From assembly GCA_963853835.1 (NCBI GenBank), contig OY970820.1, positions 22,375,873 to 22,439,872 on the forward strand: DNA of 64,000 nt. Direction: 5' to 3'. A program made the translations under genes and the position numbers. Below the pieces are notes generated by a model that saw nothing but the letters and a program-made list of their open reading frames with translations, was not told the DNA's origin and did no database searches. Origin of the DNA: Calendula officinalis. Its lineage: Eukaryota; Streptophyta; Magnoliopsida; Asterales; Asteraceae. Each line of letters starts with the position of its first letter. Within the stretch, counting starts at the first letter, position 1. Positions 1-11,617 of this stretch are shown here, piece by piece.

Positions 1-227
1 TCGAAGGTTTAGGTACGCATGGATAGAGATGCGGGGCCTAGAGTAGAAGAACATTAGACTGGATTTATGCTTAGCTTTGGTTATGATCTATTTTGTAACA
101 CCAAACTTATTACTCTGATTTTCATACCAAAGGTTTTTGTAAATCCATACTTTTGGAATAGTTCTTCTATTTATGAAAAATGATTTATTTTGGGCAAATG
201 TTTTGTATTAAAAATTGAGGTGTTACA
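1..227. repeat. probable 3' end of a Gypsy-type LTR (partial)
   Basis: No gene is visible. The stretch ends in GAGGTGTTACA at 217-227, the kind of terminus seen on chromovirus (Tekay-like) LTRs, which begin TGTAACA and end TGTTACA. The element would continue off the left edge. No primer site or coding region can be seen, so the call rests on the terminus alone. Confidence 0.35.
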
Positions 228-477
228 CTATATTAATAAAATACTAGTCCCTCCGTCCCTAATAAAGTTCTCATTTCTCTTGGGGGCAAGTTTTAAGAGC
301 ATATCCAATGAGAGGATTTTTAAGAGGTTAATATTATTTGAATAACTTCTAAAATGATTTTTTTACCATTGGAATAGATAATTTTTTTGGAGGTTACTCC
401 AACCGCTTATTCTTCCCGAATCACTTAATCATCTTTCAATATTTGATTCTTTTAGTCCCTATATTTAACAATTTTAC

Positions 478-577
<100 letters not shown>

Positions 578-606
578 TCATTTATTATTTATATAACTAT
601 AAATTA

Positions 607-870
607 CTCCCTCCGTCCCTAAATAAAGTTCCCATTTCACCTTAAAGTTTTGTCCCTAAATAAAGTTCCCATTTCTCACACTTAAGGGACCCACTTAATA
701 TAATAATATTATTACCAATACTTTCACCACTAACTATCTCTTAAAACACTTTCTCTCTCCAATCAAACCTTATATTTTATTCAAAAGTAATACCAAATAC
801 CCCACCACTAACTATCTCCTAAAATGTTGTGCCCAACACAAATGGGAACTTTATTTAGGGACGGAGGGAG
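607..870. mobile_element. Stowaway-like MITE, complete copy
   Basis: The termini are CTCCCTCCGTCCCTAAATAA at 607 and its reverse complement ending GGGACGGAGGGAG at 870, with matching TA duplications at 605-606 and 871-872. The inverted repeats extend about 30 bp with almost no mismatch. Length is 264 bp. This is the cleanest MITE in the window and it is nested inside the 247-2602 element. Confidence 0.85.
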
Positions 871-1081
871 TATAATTTATCATATTCAATAGTTTTTAAG
901 AAATATTTCACATGATGATTTTTTTTTTTTTTGTATGTTAAATTTTGTAATGCTATAAAAATTGTTAAATTACATAAGTGAGATGCATTTACAAAACATT
1001 TGATATAGTTAAAAGGTAAATTAGTAATATTAATAAGAAGAAGTCTTTGGAAAGGTTAACCATTGGAGATATTTTCAATTA

Positions 1082-2341
1082 GGGTAAATTACAGTTTTTG
1101 TCTCTAACCTTTTCTCGATTCGGGGATTTTGTCCCTAAACTTTTTTTTTTCTATTTTTTTGTCCTTTATGTTTTTAAAATTCTGCATATTTGTCCTTCCG
1201 TCCAACTCCGTGTATTTTTAGCCGTTAACCACCATCACGTGCATAAAACGTGAGGGCATTTTGGTCATTTAACAAATTTTTTTAATTTTAATTTTTTTTA
1301 TTCCTCCTTTCTTCATCTTCTTGCTTGAAGGAACCTAATACCCCAATTTTAATCCTTCACCACCACCAATTCTTCATTATAAACAAATCCAGAAATTCAA
1401 AATCAAAATCACAAGCAAATCAGTCATCAAAGCAAATCGCGTTAAAATCAAAATCAGACCTTCTTTTTCAAGCTTCCTCAAGCTTCACCGTTGCCCGAAG
1501 ATAGTAGCGATGTTCAAATCTGGGTTGCGATGATAAAATCAAGCAAATCGCGATAGATCTGGGTTTCGATTTCGATTTGGGTTTCGATTTATAAATCTGG
1601 GTTGCGATGTATAGATCTGACTTTGATTTGGGTTTGAATCCGTGACGGTTGCTGGAAGAATCCGTGACGGTTGCTGTATAGATCTGGTTTTGATTTGGAG
1701 CTGCAAGAATGCTTTGTGTGTAGAAGTTGGAGAGTGATGGAGGTGGGTTGTTGTTGTCGCCGGTGGTGGTGCTTGTGGTGGTGGAGTGACGGCGGCGGTG
1801 GAGGATGTAGCAGTAGCGCTTAGCTAGTAGGACTAAAACTAACCCAAGAACTACAACTCAACTGGTGGTGGTGCGATGTATAGATCTGGTTTTTGCAGAT
1901 CTAGATTTAGGGTTTATGAAATGTTGGTGAAGAAGAAGTGAAGAAGAACTGTGAGGTTTGATTTTTGTAAATTTTGAGTTTCATTTGTTTATTATTTGTT
2001 TGAAGATGGATGGCTTGATTAAGATGGGACTAGACTTTGAAGATGGTGAAGTTGAATGTTTGAAGATGGATGAACTAGACTGTGATGTTTTTTTCTAAAT
2101 TAAAAGTAATATGAATGTACAACTCTTAAACACATATGGTACAAGTGTTTAGAGAAAAGACGATATTACCCTCATGTTTTATGCACGTGATGGTGGTTAA
2201 CGGCTAAAAATACACGGAGTTGGACGGAAGGACAAATATGCAGAAGTTTAAAAACATAAAGGAAAAAAAAACAGAAAAAAATAATTTAGGGACAAAAACC
2301 CGAAGCGGGAAAAAACCAGGGACAAAAACTGTAATTTACCT
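1082..2341. mobile_element. Mutator-like non-autonomous element with long TIRs
   Basis: Long inverted repeats of about 180 bp are visible: roughly 1083-1268 (starting GGTAAATTACAG) and 2160-2340 (ending CTGTAATTTACC). The arms include GGGACAAAAA, a GTTAACGGCTAAAAATACACGGAG block and CACGTGATGGTGG. Candidate 9-bp flanking duplications are TTTCAATTA (1073-1081) and TTTTAATTA (2342-2350), with one mismatch, as expected of a MULE. The interior (about 1290-2110) has no long ORF. It is rich in GATCTGGGTTTCGAT-like direct repeats and could include captured gene pieces, but I recognise none. Confidence 0.65.
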
Positions 2342-2679
2342 TTTTAATTAATAAGTTATTAGATGATGTGACAAATATAATAATTTATTGAAGATGTTAA
2401 TTATTGTGGATGCTCTAAGGAGAAAGTTAGTATTGAGTTTATTGGTAATAAATTTGATTATAATATATATTTGATTTAGAGAGAAAAAAATAATTTATGG
2501 ATTAATAGTGACATCTTTAATAATTATATTATATTTGTGAAATGAAAAGTTTATCTAGAGATAAAAAAAATTAATGAAAAGTGAGAACTGAGACGGAGGG
2601 AGTATATTGAATATTGACTACAATTATTTATAGCCACCGCGATGCCACCACCGCCAACCACCACAAAGAAATGTGGATG

Positions 2680-2905
2680 ATATTCACAATACTACCCAAG
2701 GCTTGTAGCCTAGTGGTATCTAAGGATGATTTAAGGTGTTGCCCATGACCTATTGGTCATGGGTTCGAGTCCCGTCGTGGACAAAAAAGGTGAAAGGTTT
2801 GAGGGAAGGCATACTGCCCCTTGTGGATGTCACTGTCTAGGCTCGAACCACTAACTTACTAACTTGCCGTTCAAATAAAAAAAAAAAAAAATATTCACAA
2901 TACTA
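2680..2905 (+). mobile_element. tRNA-derived SINE with perfect 15-bp TSD
   Basis: The body, about 2695-2890, has a tRNA-like head: an A-box-like TAGCCTAGTGGT near 2707 and a B box GGGTTCGAGTCCC near 2761. A family-specific middle (ATACTGCCCCTTGTGGATGTCA, split here as ATACTGCCCC and TTGTGGATGTCA) and an A-rich tail ending at 2890 follow. Both flanks read ATATTCACAATACTA (2680-2694 and 2891-2905), a perfect target duplication of the length made by LINE machinery. It sits about 95 bp upstream of the FKBP start codon, so it probably forms part of that gene's promoter or 5' UTR. Confidence 0.88.
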
Positions 2906-2999
2906 TCCTAATCTCTTTCATTCGTACACACACATTCATACATTAATCTTTCTTTCTTTCTTCCTTCCGAATTCATAACACCTCCCTCCAGCTACACCC
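2906..2999 (+). promoter_or_regulatory. pyrimidine-rich leader of the FKBP gene
   Basis: Between the SINE duplication and the ATG lies a C/T-rich stretch with TTTCTTTCTTTCTTCCTTCC (2950-2969), typical of plant Y-patch and 5' UTR composition. No convincing TATA box remains between the SINE and the ATG. The core promoter is therefore either TATA-less or lies upstream of the SINE. Confidence 0.4.
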
Positions 3000-5900
3000 A
3001 TGGAACTCTTTCTCTACCCCCATAAACCATTTCTCCTTCCCTCCTCCGCTTCAACTTCAAGTATTTATTATATCTACAATTCCTTTCCTTCTTTATTCTT
3101 TGTTTAACTTGTTTGGATTATGTTTATTCATCTAAAGTGTTTGCTCTGGTATTTGCAGGAAAAGGACTGCCTCGCAAAATTAGGTTTACATTGTCACGCG
3201 ATTGTTCATCATCTTCCCCAAATGCTTCTGTCGGTACAGATGCAACAATTATTCCAATTGAGAGTAGGAGAGCGTTTGTGACTTGTTTTCTTGCTGCAGG
3301 TATTGCTTAATTCGATGAATTACTTGTCTTAATTTTGTTTCTCATTTGATTTTGTTTTTGCCAACAGAATAGAACCCTAGGTGTTTTTTTGTTTAAGAAT
3401 ACGTAATTGTGTTTAGCATCTGAATAGAGCCATTAGGCCAGTATTATGTTCTACTTCACCCAATTCCCAAATTGTCAAAATGGATTTTAGCACCCTCAAC
3501 TTAGTTGACTAGGTCATCTGCTACCATAAACTATTAAATGTGCAGCATGGTACCATGAACTTGACTAAATGGTCGATTTAGTACCCCGACTCACTAATTT
3601 CGTTTTGTTTTCTCACGTGATTTGCTTCGAATATCAATATATTGAGATGAACACATATTTTTTAGACATGGTACTAAATCGACCGTTTTGTCAAGTTCAA
3701 GGTACCATGCTGCCTCTTTAATAGTTCAGGGTAGTAGAGGATCTAGTCAACCAAATTCAGGGTACTAAAACGTATTTTGGCCTTCACAAATAGATGATCA
3801 AAATCAAAAGGTAATAAAAATTCATTAGCAGTTAGTTGATGAACTAGTTGATCCGGTTATATATTGAAATTTTAATTTCCAAAATTCACATATATTTTGA
3901 CGTTTGTAGTCAAATTTAATGTTTTTGACTTTTGTAGTCAATATTTTTAACATGTTTGACCATTCTCTTTTTAGCTGTTTGACCAGTTTGACCCATTTCT
4001 TGTGCTAAAAACATGGTTATTGTTGTGGTTCCTAATGCTTAATTTGTACAAATGAGCAGCTGCTGGTTTGTGTATCTCTGATGTGGCTGGTGCTGTTAGT
4101 ACAAGTAGAAGAGCTGTGAGACCCTTATTATGTATCAATTTGATTATAGACTAAATTACATAAATCGTCCCTATGATTTGTATGTATTCTTTGGATTTCA
4201 TCCCTTGATAACAAAGAATTTGAAATCAACAGAAACAACGGAGAATTAATATGGATAAACCCTACAAATGCTAAACATTTGTTAATCGAGTCTTATCATC
4301 CCTGGATTATTTTTATTACACAAATAGTCCCAAATTTTAAAACTTGTAACACAACGGTCCCTAAACCAATAAAGGCCGTTAAGCTTTTAGGAATTGTTGA
4401 TGATACAAGTTTCAAAATTATGGAGCGTTGATGTTACAAATTTCAAAAACAGGGATTGTTGATATTACAAATTTTATAATTAGGGACAAATGATGTTACA
4501 AGTTTGAACATTCGTGTAATAAAGTTGAAATAGGGATTGTTGATGTTACAACTAGGGATACAAGTTTGAACATTAAGGATATGCGTGTAGTCGAGGGACG
4601 AAATCCATAGAGATGATGTATGTAATTTAGTAATTAAACATATATGCAGATTGCAAAGGTAGTTAAAAACTTTCTTTATTGCAGCTGAAGGGAGCAAAAG
4701 TTGCTGAGAGTGAATACACAACCCTTCCGAATGGATTAAAGTGAGTAAAGTTGTCATGTTTAGGAATTATACAAAAATGTTAATATGTTTTAAGGAAATT
4801 GTGTTTAGGGTTTATGATTTGAAGGTTGGAAATGGAGCTGAAGCTGTGAAGGGATCTCGGGTTGCAGTACGGTTTGTGACCCATTTGTTTTGTCACATGC
4901 TTCTAGAACCCAATTTTGGCATTTTGAATAAAAACATTTGTCAAGGTTATATGCACTAAAAATTGACTTTGGGTGGCTTTCAATTTGTTTTCTTTGACAT
5001 GAATTTTAGTTTAAAAAACACAAATCAACTCGTAAATGGTTTGAAATTGTCACCTCTAATTAGAACATAGCTATGTCAAGTTCTCAATAACATTAACTTT
5101 AGTAATTTAGTATGTTTATACTTTTAGTTTTGGTTGCTAGAATTGTATTCAAGGTAGTCCTTAAATTTTTTATAGTCTCAAGGGACAAAGCTCAACCATT
5201 GATCAATAATAATTAACGGTCAAGATTAATCAAACATTTTATACATGGAGGGTATATTGGTCATTTTTACATTAAATTTTTTTTAACAATTTTAATATTA
5301 TTTTGAATTTATTATTATTGTTTTTAAAAAATTAATATTTTTCGTCACATAATATTGTTTTTTTAACGAAAAATATAATTAAAAAATTTTAAAAATTATA
5401 ACAAAAAATTAAATTAATTTTTTTTAATAAATTTATGTAAGTGCCAAATGACCAAAATACTTCTTCATGTATAAAATATGTGATTAATCTTGACCAATAT
5501 ATGCCATAAGGCTAAGTGTAGAACTCACTGCCAAAAGCTAACTTGACGGAGGATGGAACACCTAGACTTATAAGCCACTATTTGGTTCATACTTTGTCCA
5601 ATGTGGGATCGTAACACCTTGGTTGCTAATGTTTCACAAAATTTCATTCAAAATTCAGTCGCCCTGATTGATGTCATTAAATTGTTATTGTAGGTACATT
5701 ATGTCGCTAAATGGAGAAATATCACGTTTATGACAAGTAGACAGGGTCTTGGTGTTGGTGGTGGAACGGTAACAATAATTCATCCTATTAAAAAAAACAT
5801 AGCTATTAATTGGAGTATAATTTTTGCGACTAGTAATAATATAATATCTATCAAATTTTTAAATTTTCTTGCACAAAACGCTACATTTTATCTTTTGTTG

Positions 5901-6706
5901 TTACTTTTAAAATTTGGGTATACATTAAAGAAATGTGGTCAAAGTATTTATTAATTAAATATGGTTGACTTACTTTGTTCCAGCCTTATGGGTTTGATGT
6001 TGGTGAATCAGAGAGAGGAAATGTTCTTAAAGGGTTAGACTTAGGGGTACAAGGCATGCGGGTTGGAGGCCAGGTGATACAATTTTCCTCTAAGGAACCC
6101 TAAACTTCCATCAAATGTCAGACTAGCCCCTCAAATTCATGTAATATTCATCCTTAAAATTATTGCAGAGACTGCTGATTGTTCCTCCTGAACTTGCTTA
6201 TGGAAGTAAAGGTGTGCAGGAAATTCCTCCAAATGCAACCATTGAGGTACTTTCTTAATACCATCTGTTTTTAAATTATCGAGTAAGACCATATTATATA
6301 ATTAATTAACTAATTAAAGTATTGTATTTAATGAGTCTATTGTGTGACAAGATGAGCACAACTGAACAATACCATTAAATAAATAATGTTGGACATTATT
6401 TATAACTAGGTATTAATTAAAGGTTACATTTTAGTTTAAATTGATTAAAGAATTGACAGGGACTTTAATTGTCATTTTAGTTAAACCAGAGTAGCTCTCA
6501 CGCTAAAGATAGTTGTTTACATTTATTTTCGTTGATTTATGTTTATTAATCAACAATGCAGATAGATATTGAATTATTGGCCATCAAACAAAGTCCATTT
6601 GGGTATGTATATCTCAAAATACATTATTGTTTGCATTTTAACTTCATATACTTACTTTTAATATGCATTTTTTTTCAGGTCGCCTGTGAAAATAGTAGAA
6701 GGATAA
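3000..6706 (+). CDS. FKBP18: plastid FKBP-type peptidyl-prolyl cis-trans isomerase (FKBP18-like)
   Basis: Ten exons can be joined with GT-AG introns and an unbroken frame: 3000-3060, 3159-3299, 4060-4115, 4685-4740, 4809-4866, 5694-5768, 5984-6073, 6169-6246, 6562-6602 and 6679-6706 (684 nt, 227 aa). The N-terminus (MELFLYPHKPF) is Ser-rich and transit-peptide-like. ESRRAF at 55-60, then a hydrophobic Ala/Leu core and VAGA, form a twin-arginine signal, so thylakoid lumen import by the Tat route is likely. The FKBP domain runs from about 100 to 216 and includes TSRQGLGVGGGTPYGFDVG, LGVQGMRVGG and IVPPELAYGS. The C-terminus PVKIVEG matches what I recall of Arabidopsis FKBP18. FKBPs isomerise Xaa-Pro bonds; lumenal ones are thought to assist photosystem assembly. 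The CDS appears intact. Symbol assigned by resemblance from memory. Confidence 0.9.
3463..3785. mobile_element. inverted-repeat MITE in FKBP intron 2
   Basis: Left and right arms are long imperfect inverted repeats. The left arm has TTAGCACCCTCAACTTAGTTGACTAGGTC and GGTACCATGAACTTG. The right arm mirrors these with CAAGTTCAAGGTACCATGC and CTAGTCAACCAAATTCAGGGTACTAAAA. The outer ends resemble CAAAATGGATT and ACGTATTTTGGCC. It lies wholly within intron 2 (3300-4059) and does not touch the splice sites. Confidence 0.65.
4147..4635. mobile_element. inverted-repeat element in FKBP intron 3
   Basis: GACTAAATTACATAAATCG and TCCCTATGATTTG at the left are mirrored by CATAGAGATGATGTATGTAATTTAGTA at the right, an imperfect inverted repeat. 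The interior includes several direct copies of a GTTGATGTTACAA unit (about 4390-4550). It fills most of intron 3 (4116-4684). Confidence 0.55.
5190..5515. mobile_element. inverted-repeat element in FKBP intron 5
   Basis: GGTCAAGATTAATCAAACAT and TTTATACATGGAGGGTATATT at about 5218-5260 are mirrored by CTTCATGTATAAAATATGTG and ATTAATCTTGACC at about 5462-5498. The AT-rich centre has no coding potential. Ends and target duplications were not resolved. It contributes to the 827-bp intron 5 (4867-5693). Confidence 0.5.
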
Positions 6707-7092
6707 CATGATATGATTTATTGCCTTTTGGTTGTACATGGAGAAGACCAGACTATGACACCTAATTATATAAGTGGAATATTATGTACATATATATAAT
6801 TATACCTTTATTATTAGGGACCATGAAGCTGTTTTTTGCATATACTCAGCTACCACAACTTTTCTCTACTAGATGCCGTACTTTTTTAAGATGTTTTTTT
6901 ATCTAAAATCTGAAAAAAACAATTTAAATTTATTATAATAAGAGATGGTTCTGAAATCTAAATCATATAAAACTGAAACTGTTTGATTTTTAAAGTAAAC
7001 AAATGTCTGAATATTTGTAATTTGAATATTTACTCTTCAAAATGTTAACTTGTTTGATTCTGACATTATAATTGTTTTTAATTATTATTAAA
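6707..7092. other. 3' UTR of the FKBP gene and AT-rich intergenic DNA
   Basis: Nothing coding is visible. The first 100-200 bases probably serve as the 3' UTR. AATAAA-like A/T-rich stretches are present, but no single poly(A) signal stands out. The Helitron terminus begins at 7093. Confidence 0.4.
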
Positions 7093-7839
7093 CTAGCCGG
7101 GTACCCGCGCAATGCGGCGGCGGGTACCCTGTGACTATATTCTACGGCGAACAAATACTGTCAGATAACAACATGTCACCTTTGATAGCATTAATTGTCT
7201 TTGACATTCAAAGCAACAAAAACAAATAGTTTTTGGTAGTTTCTTTGATCATGTATAAATGTCCAAGGTGATGGTTAAATAACACTATCTCAAGATATTG
7301 ATAACAAAGATGTGGTTATATACAATGTGTAAATATACTTTACGACAAGTACCATATATGATACAAATATTTCTAGATCAAGCAAATGTGTCTTATAGAT
7401 AATACAACAAACCATGAATTTTGAATGTTACTTGGTATAAAAAAAAGAGACAGTTTAAAAAATTAGCGAGGTTACAAAAAAATAATGATTGTTAACATGT
7501 TCTAGTCATCATGTAAAACCTCCCGATACACCACGTTTGATGTGTAAACTTGTCGACATTAAACTTCTTCGTTGGAGTAACTAATACTTTCATCGTGTGT
7601 CGTGAAATTCCTCTTGACAGTGCAACATAAAGTTGTCCATGTGAGAAAACCGATTGTGGAAGATATACGCCAACATGAGTAATTGTCTGTCCTTGAGCTT
7701 TGTTAATTGTCATTGCGAAGCTCAGCCGAACCGGAAACTGTTTCCTTTTTAATTTGAAAGAAAACATGTCAGATTCAGATGGAGATAGAGGAATGTTATT
7801 TTGTCGACGGTTATTATGTGTAACTATATTTTCCGGCGA
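7093..7839 (-). mobile_element. Helitron 3' end with PIF1 helicase remnant
   Basis: Read on the minus strand, a hairpin with GGGTACCCG/CGGGTACCC arms (7129-7121 and 7107-7099) is followed by CTAG at 7096-7093 and then T. This is the canonical 3' terminus of a Helitron inserted at an A/T site. Upstream on the same strand, 7839-7492 encodes the C-terminal part of a PIF1-type helicase. The frame is open beyond the first Met at 7767 and includes the motif FAMTINKAQGQTI and then FSHGQLYVALSRG. The rest of the helicase and the Rep domain are absent, so it is a truncated, non-autonomous remnant. Confidence 0.8.
7492..7839 (-). pseudogene. PIF1-like helicase, C-terminal fragment (Helitron)
   Basis: About 115 codons of the C-terminal motor domain are readable on the minus strand. 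MTINKAQGQT is the helicase motif V/VI region and GQLYVALSRG the final conserved block shared by plant Helitron RepHel proteins. The Walker A and B motifs and everything N-terminal are missing, so it cannot be functional. Position just inside the Helitron 3' end is as expected for the end of RepHel. Confidence 0.8.
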
Positions 7840-8193
7840 GTAAAGCGAGTAACCGGAACTACCACGGTACTGCGTGTTCCAAAAATCATGGAACCTCCTA
7901 ATGAGGTTCTACTTCAGGTTATAAAAACTAAGAAACCCCTGCCCTCTGGATAACCAGTGGTTCTTGAAAATGTTACACATTTATTATTTATTTTCTACTT
8001 TTTGCGCAGAATATAAAAATATATAGCAACTTAAGTCAAGTTAGGTATCAGACTATCAGGTTAGGATCTTTGGCTTCATTTGGTTTTAGATTGACCCAAT
8101 TAAACTCGATTGAAAAAGATTTTTTTATCAATTAATCAAAATCATCTCAAAGCTTTCACAATATCACTCTACAAAAATCTCTCCATGCATACT
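7840..8193. other. AT-rich remainder upstream of element A
   Basis: No ORF or repeat boundary is clear. It may be degraded Helitron sequence (the text just upstream of the helicase still resembles a RepHel linker). The last five bases, ATACT (8189-8193), are the left target duplication of element A. Confidence 0.3.
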
Positions 8194-9150
8194 TGTTAGT
8201 CCCTAGACTAAGTAAATAAGATTTGATGATCGATAGCCAAGAAGAATAAATCAGCTGAAGTATGTATCTCAGCTGAAGTACAAGTATATGCAATAAACCT
8301 TCAGCTGAGTACGTACTTAGCTCTAGGAAAACAAGTCAAATCAACAGCTATAGAAGAGTGTTCATTCGAAGTCTATGGCCAAAGGACAAAGACAAGAAGA
8401 AGACCGTCCAGCTGATTGTGGAATCACCTGATGGTACCTGCCGCGGATGAAGACTTAGTGGACATGTTCTTGACACTTTGAACATTTCCCTTTCCCGCTC
8501 AAAGAAGAAGAAAACGATGAAGATCTTCTATTTAGGAATAGAAGATAATATGTCAGTACATCATCGTTTGTCCCTCCAAGCATGTAAACGGAAAGTCAAC
8601 TACTTTTGTACTATAATAGTATACATTTTCACTGTGCGTCAGAAAAGGTAGCAAAAGGAGTTGACACAAAGTACATTTGAGACTATAACCTAAGCAAGAG
8701 CATTTAATGTTTCCGTGGACGAGTCTACATCGACGAATGATATGTTTACACGTCGAGTATCTTGTGGACAAAGGAACACGGATCTTAGGCTATATATAGA
8801 GACGTAAATGCTTGCATTTAAACACACCTTTTAACATTCATAGCACAAGAACATTCTCTGTGAGTTGATATTGTCTGGTATTAACTTCTTCGTAGTTATT
8901 ACCTAGGCATTCAATATCAGCGTTAGTATCAGCTGATATAAACTCTTCTTGCATTATCTTCTAGTTTGAGCGAACAAAAGTGTCACTTCAAGTATAAAGT
9001 TTTAGTTAGTGTCTACTATCTATTTCCGCAAACTTTGTACTGTATTAAGTTGTTTTAATAAACTCTTAATCATTGAAATCTTGTGTGTTCTTTATCTTAA
9101 TCGTCTTTACTTGTCATAACGCAACACATTTGTGTTGTTGGGATCCAACA
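8194..9150 (+). repeat. element A 5' LTR
   Basis: 957-bp LTR bounded by TGTTAG and CCAACA. A TATA box (TATATATAGA) lies at 8791-8800. U3 holds several copies of CAGCTGA (near 8252, 8270, 8302 and 8411), and another lies near 8930. The sequence after 8800 would form R and U5. Confidence 0.93.
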
Positions 9151-9152
9151 AC

Positions 9153-9165
9153 TGGTATCAGAGTA
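9153..9165 (+). other. primer-binding site of element A
   Basis: TGGTATCAGAGTA, two bases after the LTR end, matches the complement of the 3' end of initiator methionine tRNA, the usual primer for plant Copia elements. Confidence 0.9.
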
Positions 9166-9204
9166 AGTGTCAAAGTTGTTCTCCATCAACTTTGAGCATC
9201 TGTT

Positions 9205-11617
9205 ATGGCTGAACCTACAACATCAGATCTTCCATCATCCGGAAAACCTCCCAAACTCACTCAAACCAACTACCCGATGTGGAAAACTCGTATGTTATCC
9301 CACATGGTTACATATCACCTAAAACTTCAAGACAATATAACGATAGGAAAACACATTCCCAAAACCCCTATCCCTGGTACCCCCGAAATACCAAAACACT
9401 ATGTTGTGAAATCTGAAGCTAATGGACAGACGCTGAAAAATGTCTTGTTCATCTTGAGAACAAAGGAAGGGATATGCTTTTTCAAGCAGTTGGTGATGAA
9501 TTGTATCACAATATTCAATTTTGTGACTCAGTCAAAGAAATGTGGGAAAGATTGGCTGAAGTGTATGAAGGCACATCCGTTGTGCGTGAACACAACAACA
9601 ACATGCTCATCCATGACTATGAGCTGTTTAAAGACAAACCTAGTGAGACAATAGCTCAAACATTCAATCGTTATAACATTCTGTTAAACGAGCTAAAATC
9701 TCATGGGGTTGAAAAGGACGATATGTCCAAAATGTGTAAGTTTATGGCAGCTCTTCCTTCTAAATGGGCTACTATTATAACTTGCATGAGTACATCTCCC
9801 ACTTTAAAAGATTACACTCTTTCTTCTCTCTATGGCATGTTTCTAAGCCATGAGAGAACTGTACTCAATAAATTTTAACCTCAAAAAGACTCTAAAGTGA
9901 GTCCTTCAGGATCCTCAGCTGCTCTTGTTTCTCTAAACAAACCAAGCAGAATCGAATATCCTCCCTCAGATGATGAAGCTGACAAAACTTCAGCTGTTGA
10001 TCTGTTCAACATGCCTGAGGTCAGCATCGAAGAGATCGATAAAGACGAAGATAATGATGCCCTTATAACTGAGCTTGCCCTTCTTGTCAAAAATAGAAAA
10101 TTTGTCAAAGGCAAATCAGGCTCCTCAGCTAGAGGCTCAAGTAGCAGACCTATCTCATAAGTTGTTCCTTCCAGATCCTCTAGAAATACTCCTGATATCT
10201 CTGAGATAACATGCTACAACTGCAACAAGAAAGGACATTATGCTAACGACTGCAAGCAAAAGAAAGCTAGTTCATCCTCTTCAAGTGGTGAGTCCATTGA
10301 AGAAAAATACAAACAGCTACAAGCCTTCACCAAAAAGATCCTAGAAGAAAAGAAGGAACTTGAAGGCAAAATTGCCGACAAGGGTCTCGTAGCTGAAACT
10401 CACGACTGGGCTGACTCTAGTGACAGCTCATCCAATGATGATGAACCAATGGCCACAATGTGTTTGATGGCTCGTGCTGATGAAAGTATTATAGCTGATG
10501 ATGCTGGTTCCTATCAATGGGTCAACATAGTTCACAAAAAGGTATCTTCTCTAACCTCTGCTGAGACTTCTGAAGCCAATGATATTTATGATTCCGTTAT
10601 CTGTGACTTGCACTTCATTGATCAGCTGAAAGGTGAATGTTTGGATAAACACAGTGCTATTCTTCGGGAAAATGCATTTTTAAAAGAAATATTAATTGAT
10701 CACAAAACTTTAAAAGAAGAACTTTCTGAAACAAAATTTATAAACTCAGTTCTTCAACACGATCTTAATGAAAAGGTTAAAGAACTGGAAGCAATTAAAA
10801 AGATTTGTGAATCATGGTCTCGATCATCCAAACGTGTGAGTGGGTGTGTCAACTCACAGATTCCTAGTCAAGAACAAGTAGTACTAGGAGGAGATTTCCT
10901 TGCTGCAGCAGTTGTACCTGATAGCAGTACGGATGATCTATACTACTCAACAGCTGATGTTTCTGTGCCAGCTGAAGAGTTGGTTTTTAGTTCCTTTGTT
11001 AAGTCTACCAAAACCTATGCTACTGAGATGTTCACAGAAGATCCTTCTGAAACTACTGGAGAAGAGTCATCAACTGACTCCTCTGCCATAGTTGTTAGGA
11101 CCCCTACAGTAGTCATTGTTGAACCAAGTAAGTCCAATTTGGGTTCAGCACCTGCTGCCTCTGCTAGACCTCAGAAGAAGACTAGCAAGACAACAGGAAA
11201 GAAAGATGTTCTTACACCCTCCAAAGGTGAGCCAGTAGGAGTTCGTACTCGAGCTGCAAAGAACAAAGGTAAGAGTGTTTCTGAAAACACTCCAACTCAT
11301 TCTTCAGTTGTGTCTGTCAAACGGCTGAAAGGAAAGGTCAGCAAGCTGACATCACTCGTGCAAACTCCAACTATCTCAAATAGTCAGAAAGGGATCTTGG
11401 GTCCAGTACCCATCCCTACTGCCTCACCTTCCACTCCACTACAAAGAACAGAAAATGATATAAGTGTGGAAATCGTGGACATATGGCAAGTGAGTGTGAC
11501 AGCACAAGCTTAAGACCTTCTCCAACTTCAACTGAGTCCATTAAGAACTCAACCCCTGTGAGTTCTAGCAAGAAATCTCAAGGACCCACAGAGGTGTGGG
11601 TTCCCAAAAAGAACTAA
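9205..11617 (+). pseudogene. element A gag (broken)
   Basis: The Copia Gag starts at the ATG at 9205 (MAEPTTSDLPSSGKPPKLT, with the typical NYPMWKTRM). The frame shifts between about 9440 and 9480 and stops occur at 9876 and 10158. A CCHC zinc knuckle CYNCNKKGHYANDC is readable at about 10210-10254. The C-terminal part (10449-11513) is acidic and Ser/Ala-rich, with many CAGCTGA-encoded residues. The last conserved words, VWVPKKN and a TAA stop at 11615, precede the pol domain. Gag would form the cytoplasmic virus-like particle; this copy cannot. Confidence 0.85.

Noticed and set aside
3113..3310. Stand-alone 65-codon gene
   Set aside because: It is exon 2 of the FKBP gene read through its flanking introns; the real start is the ATG at 3000.
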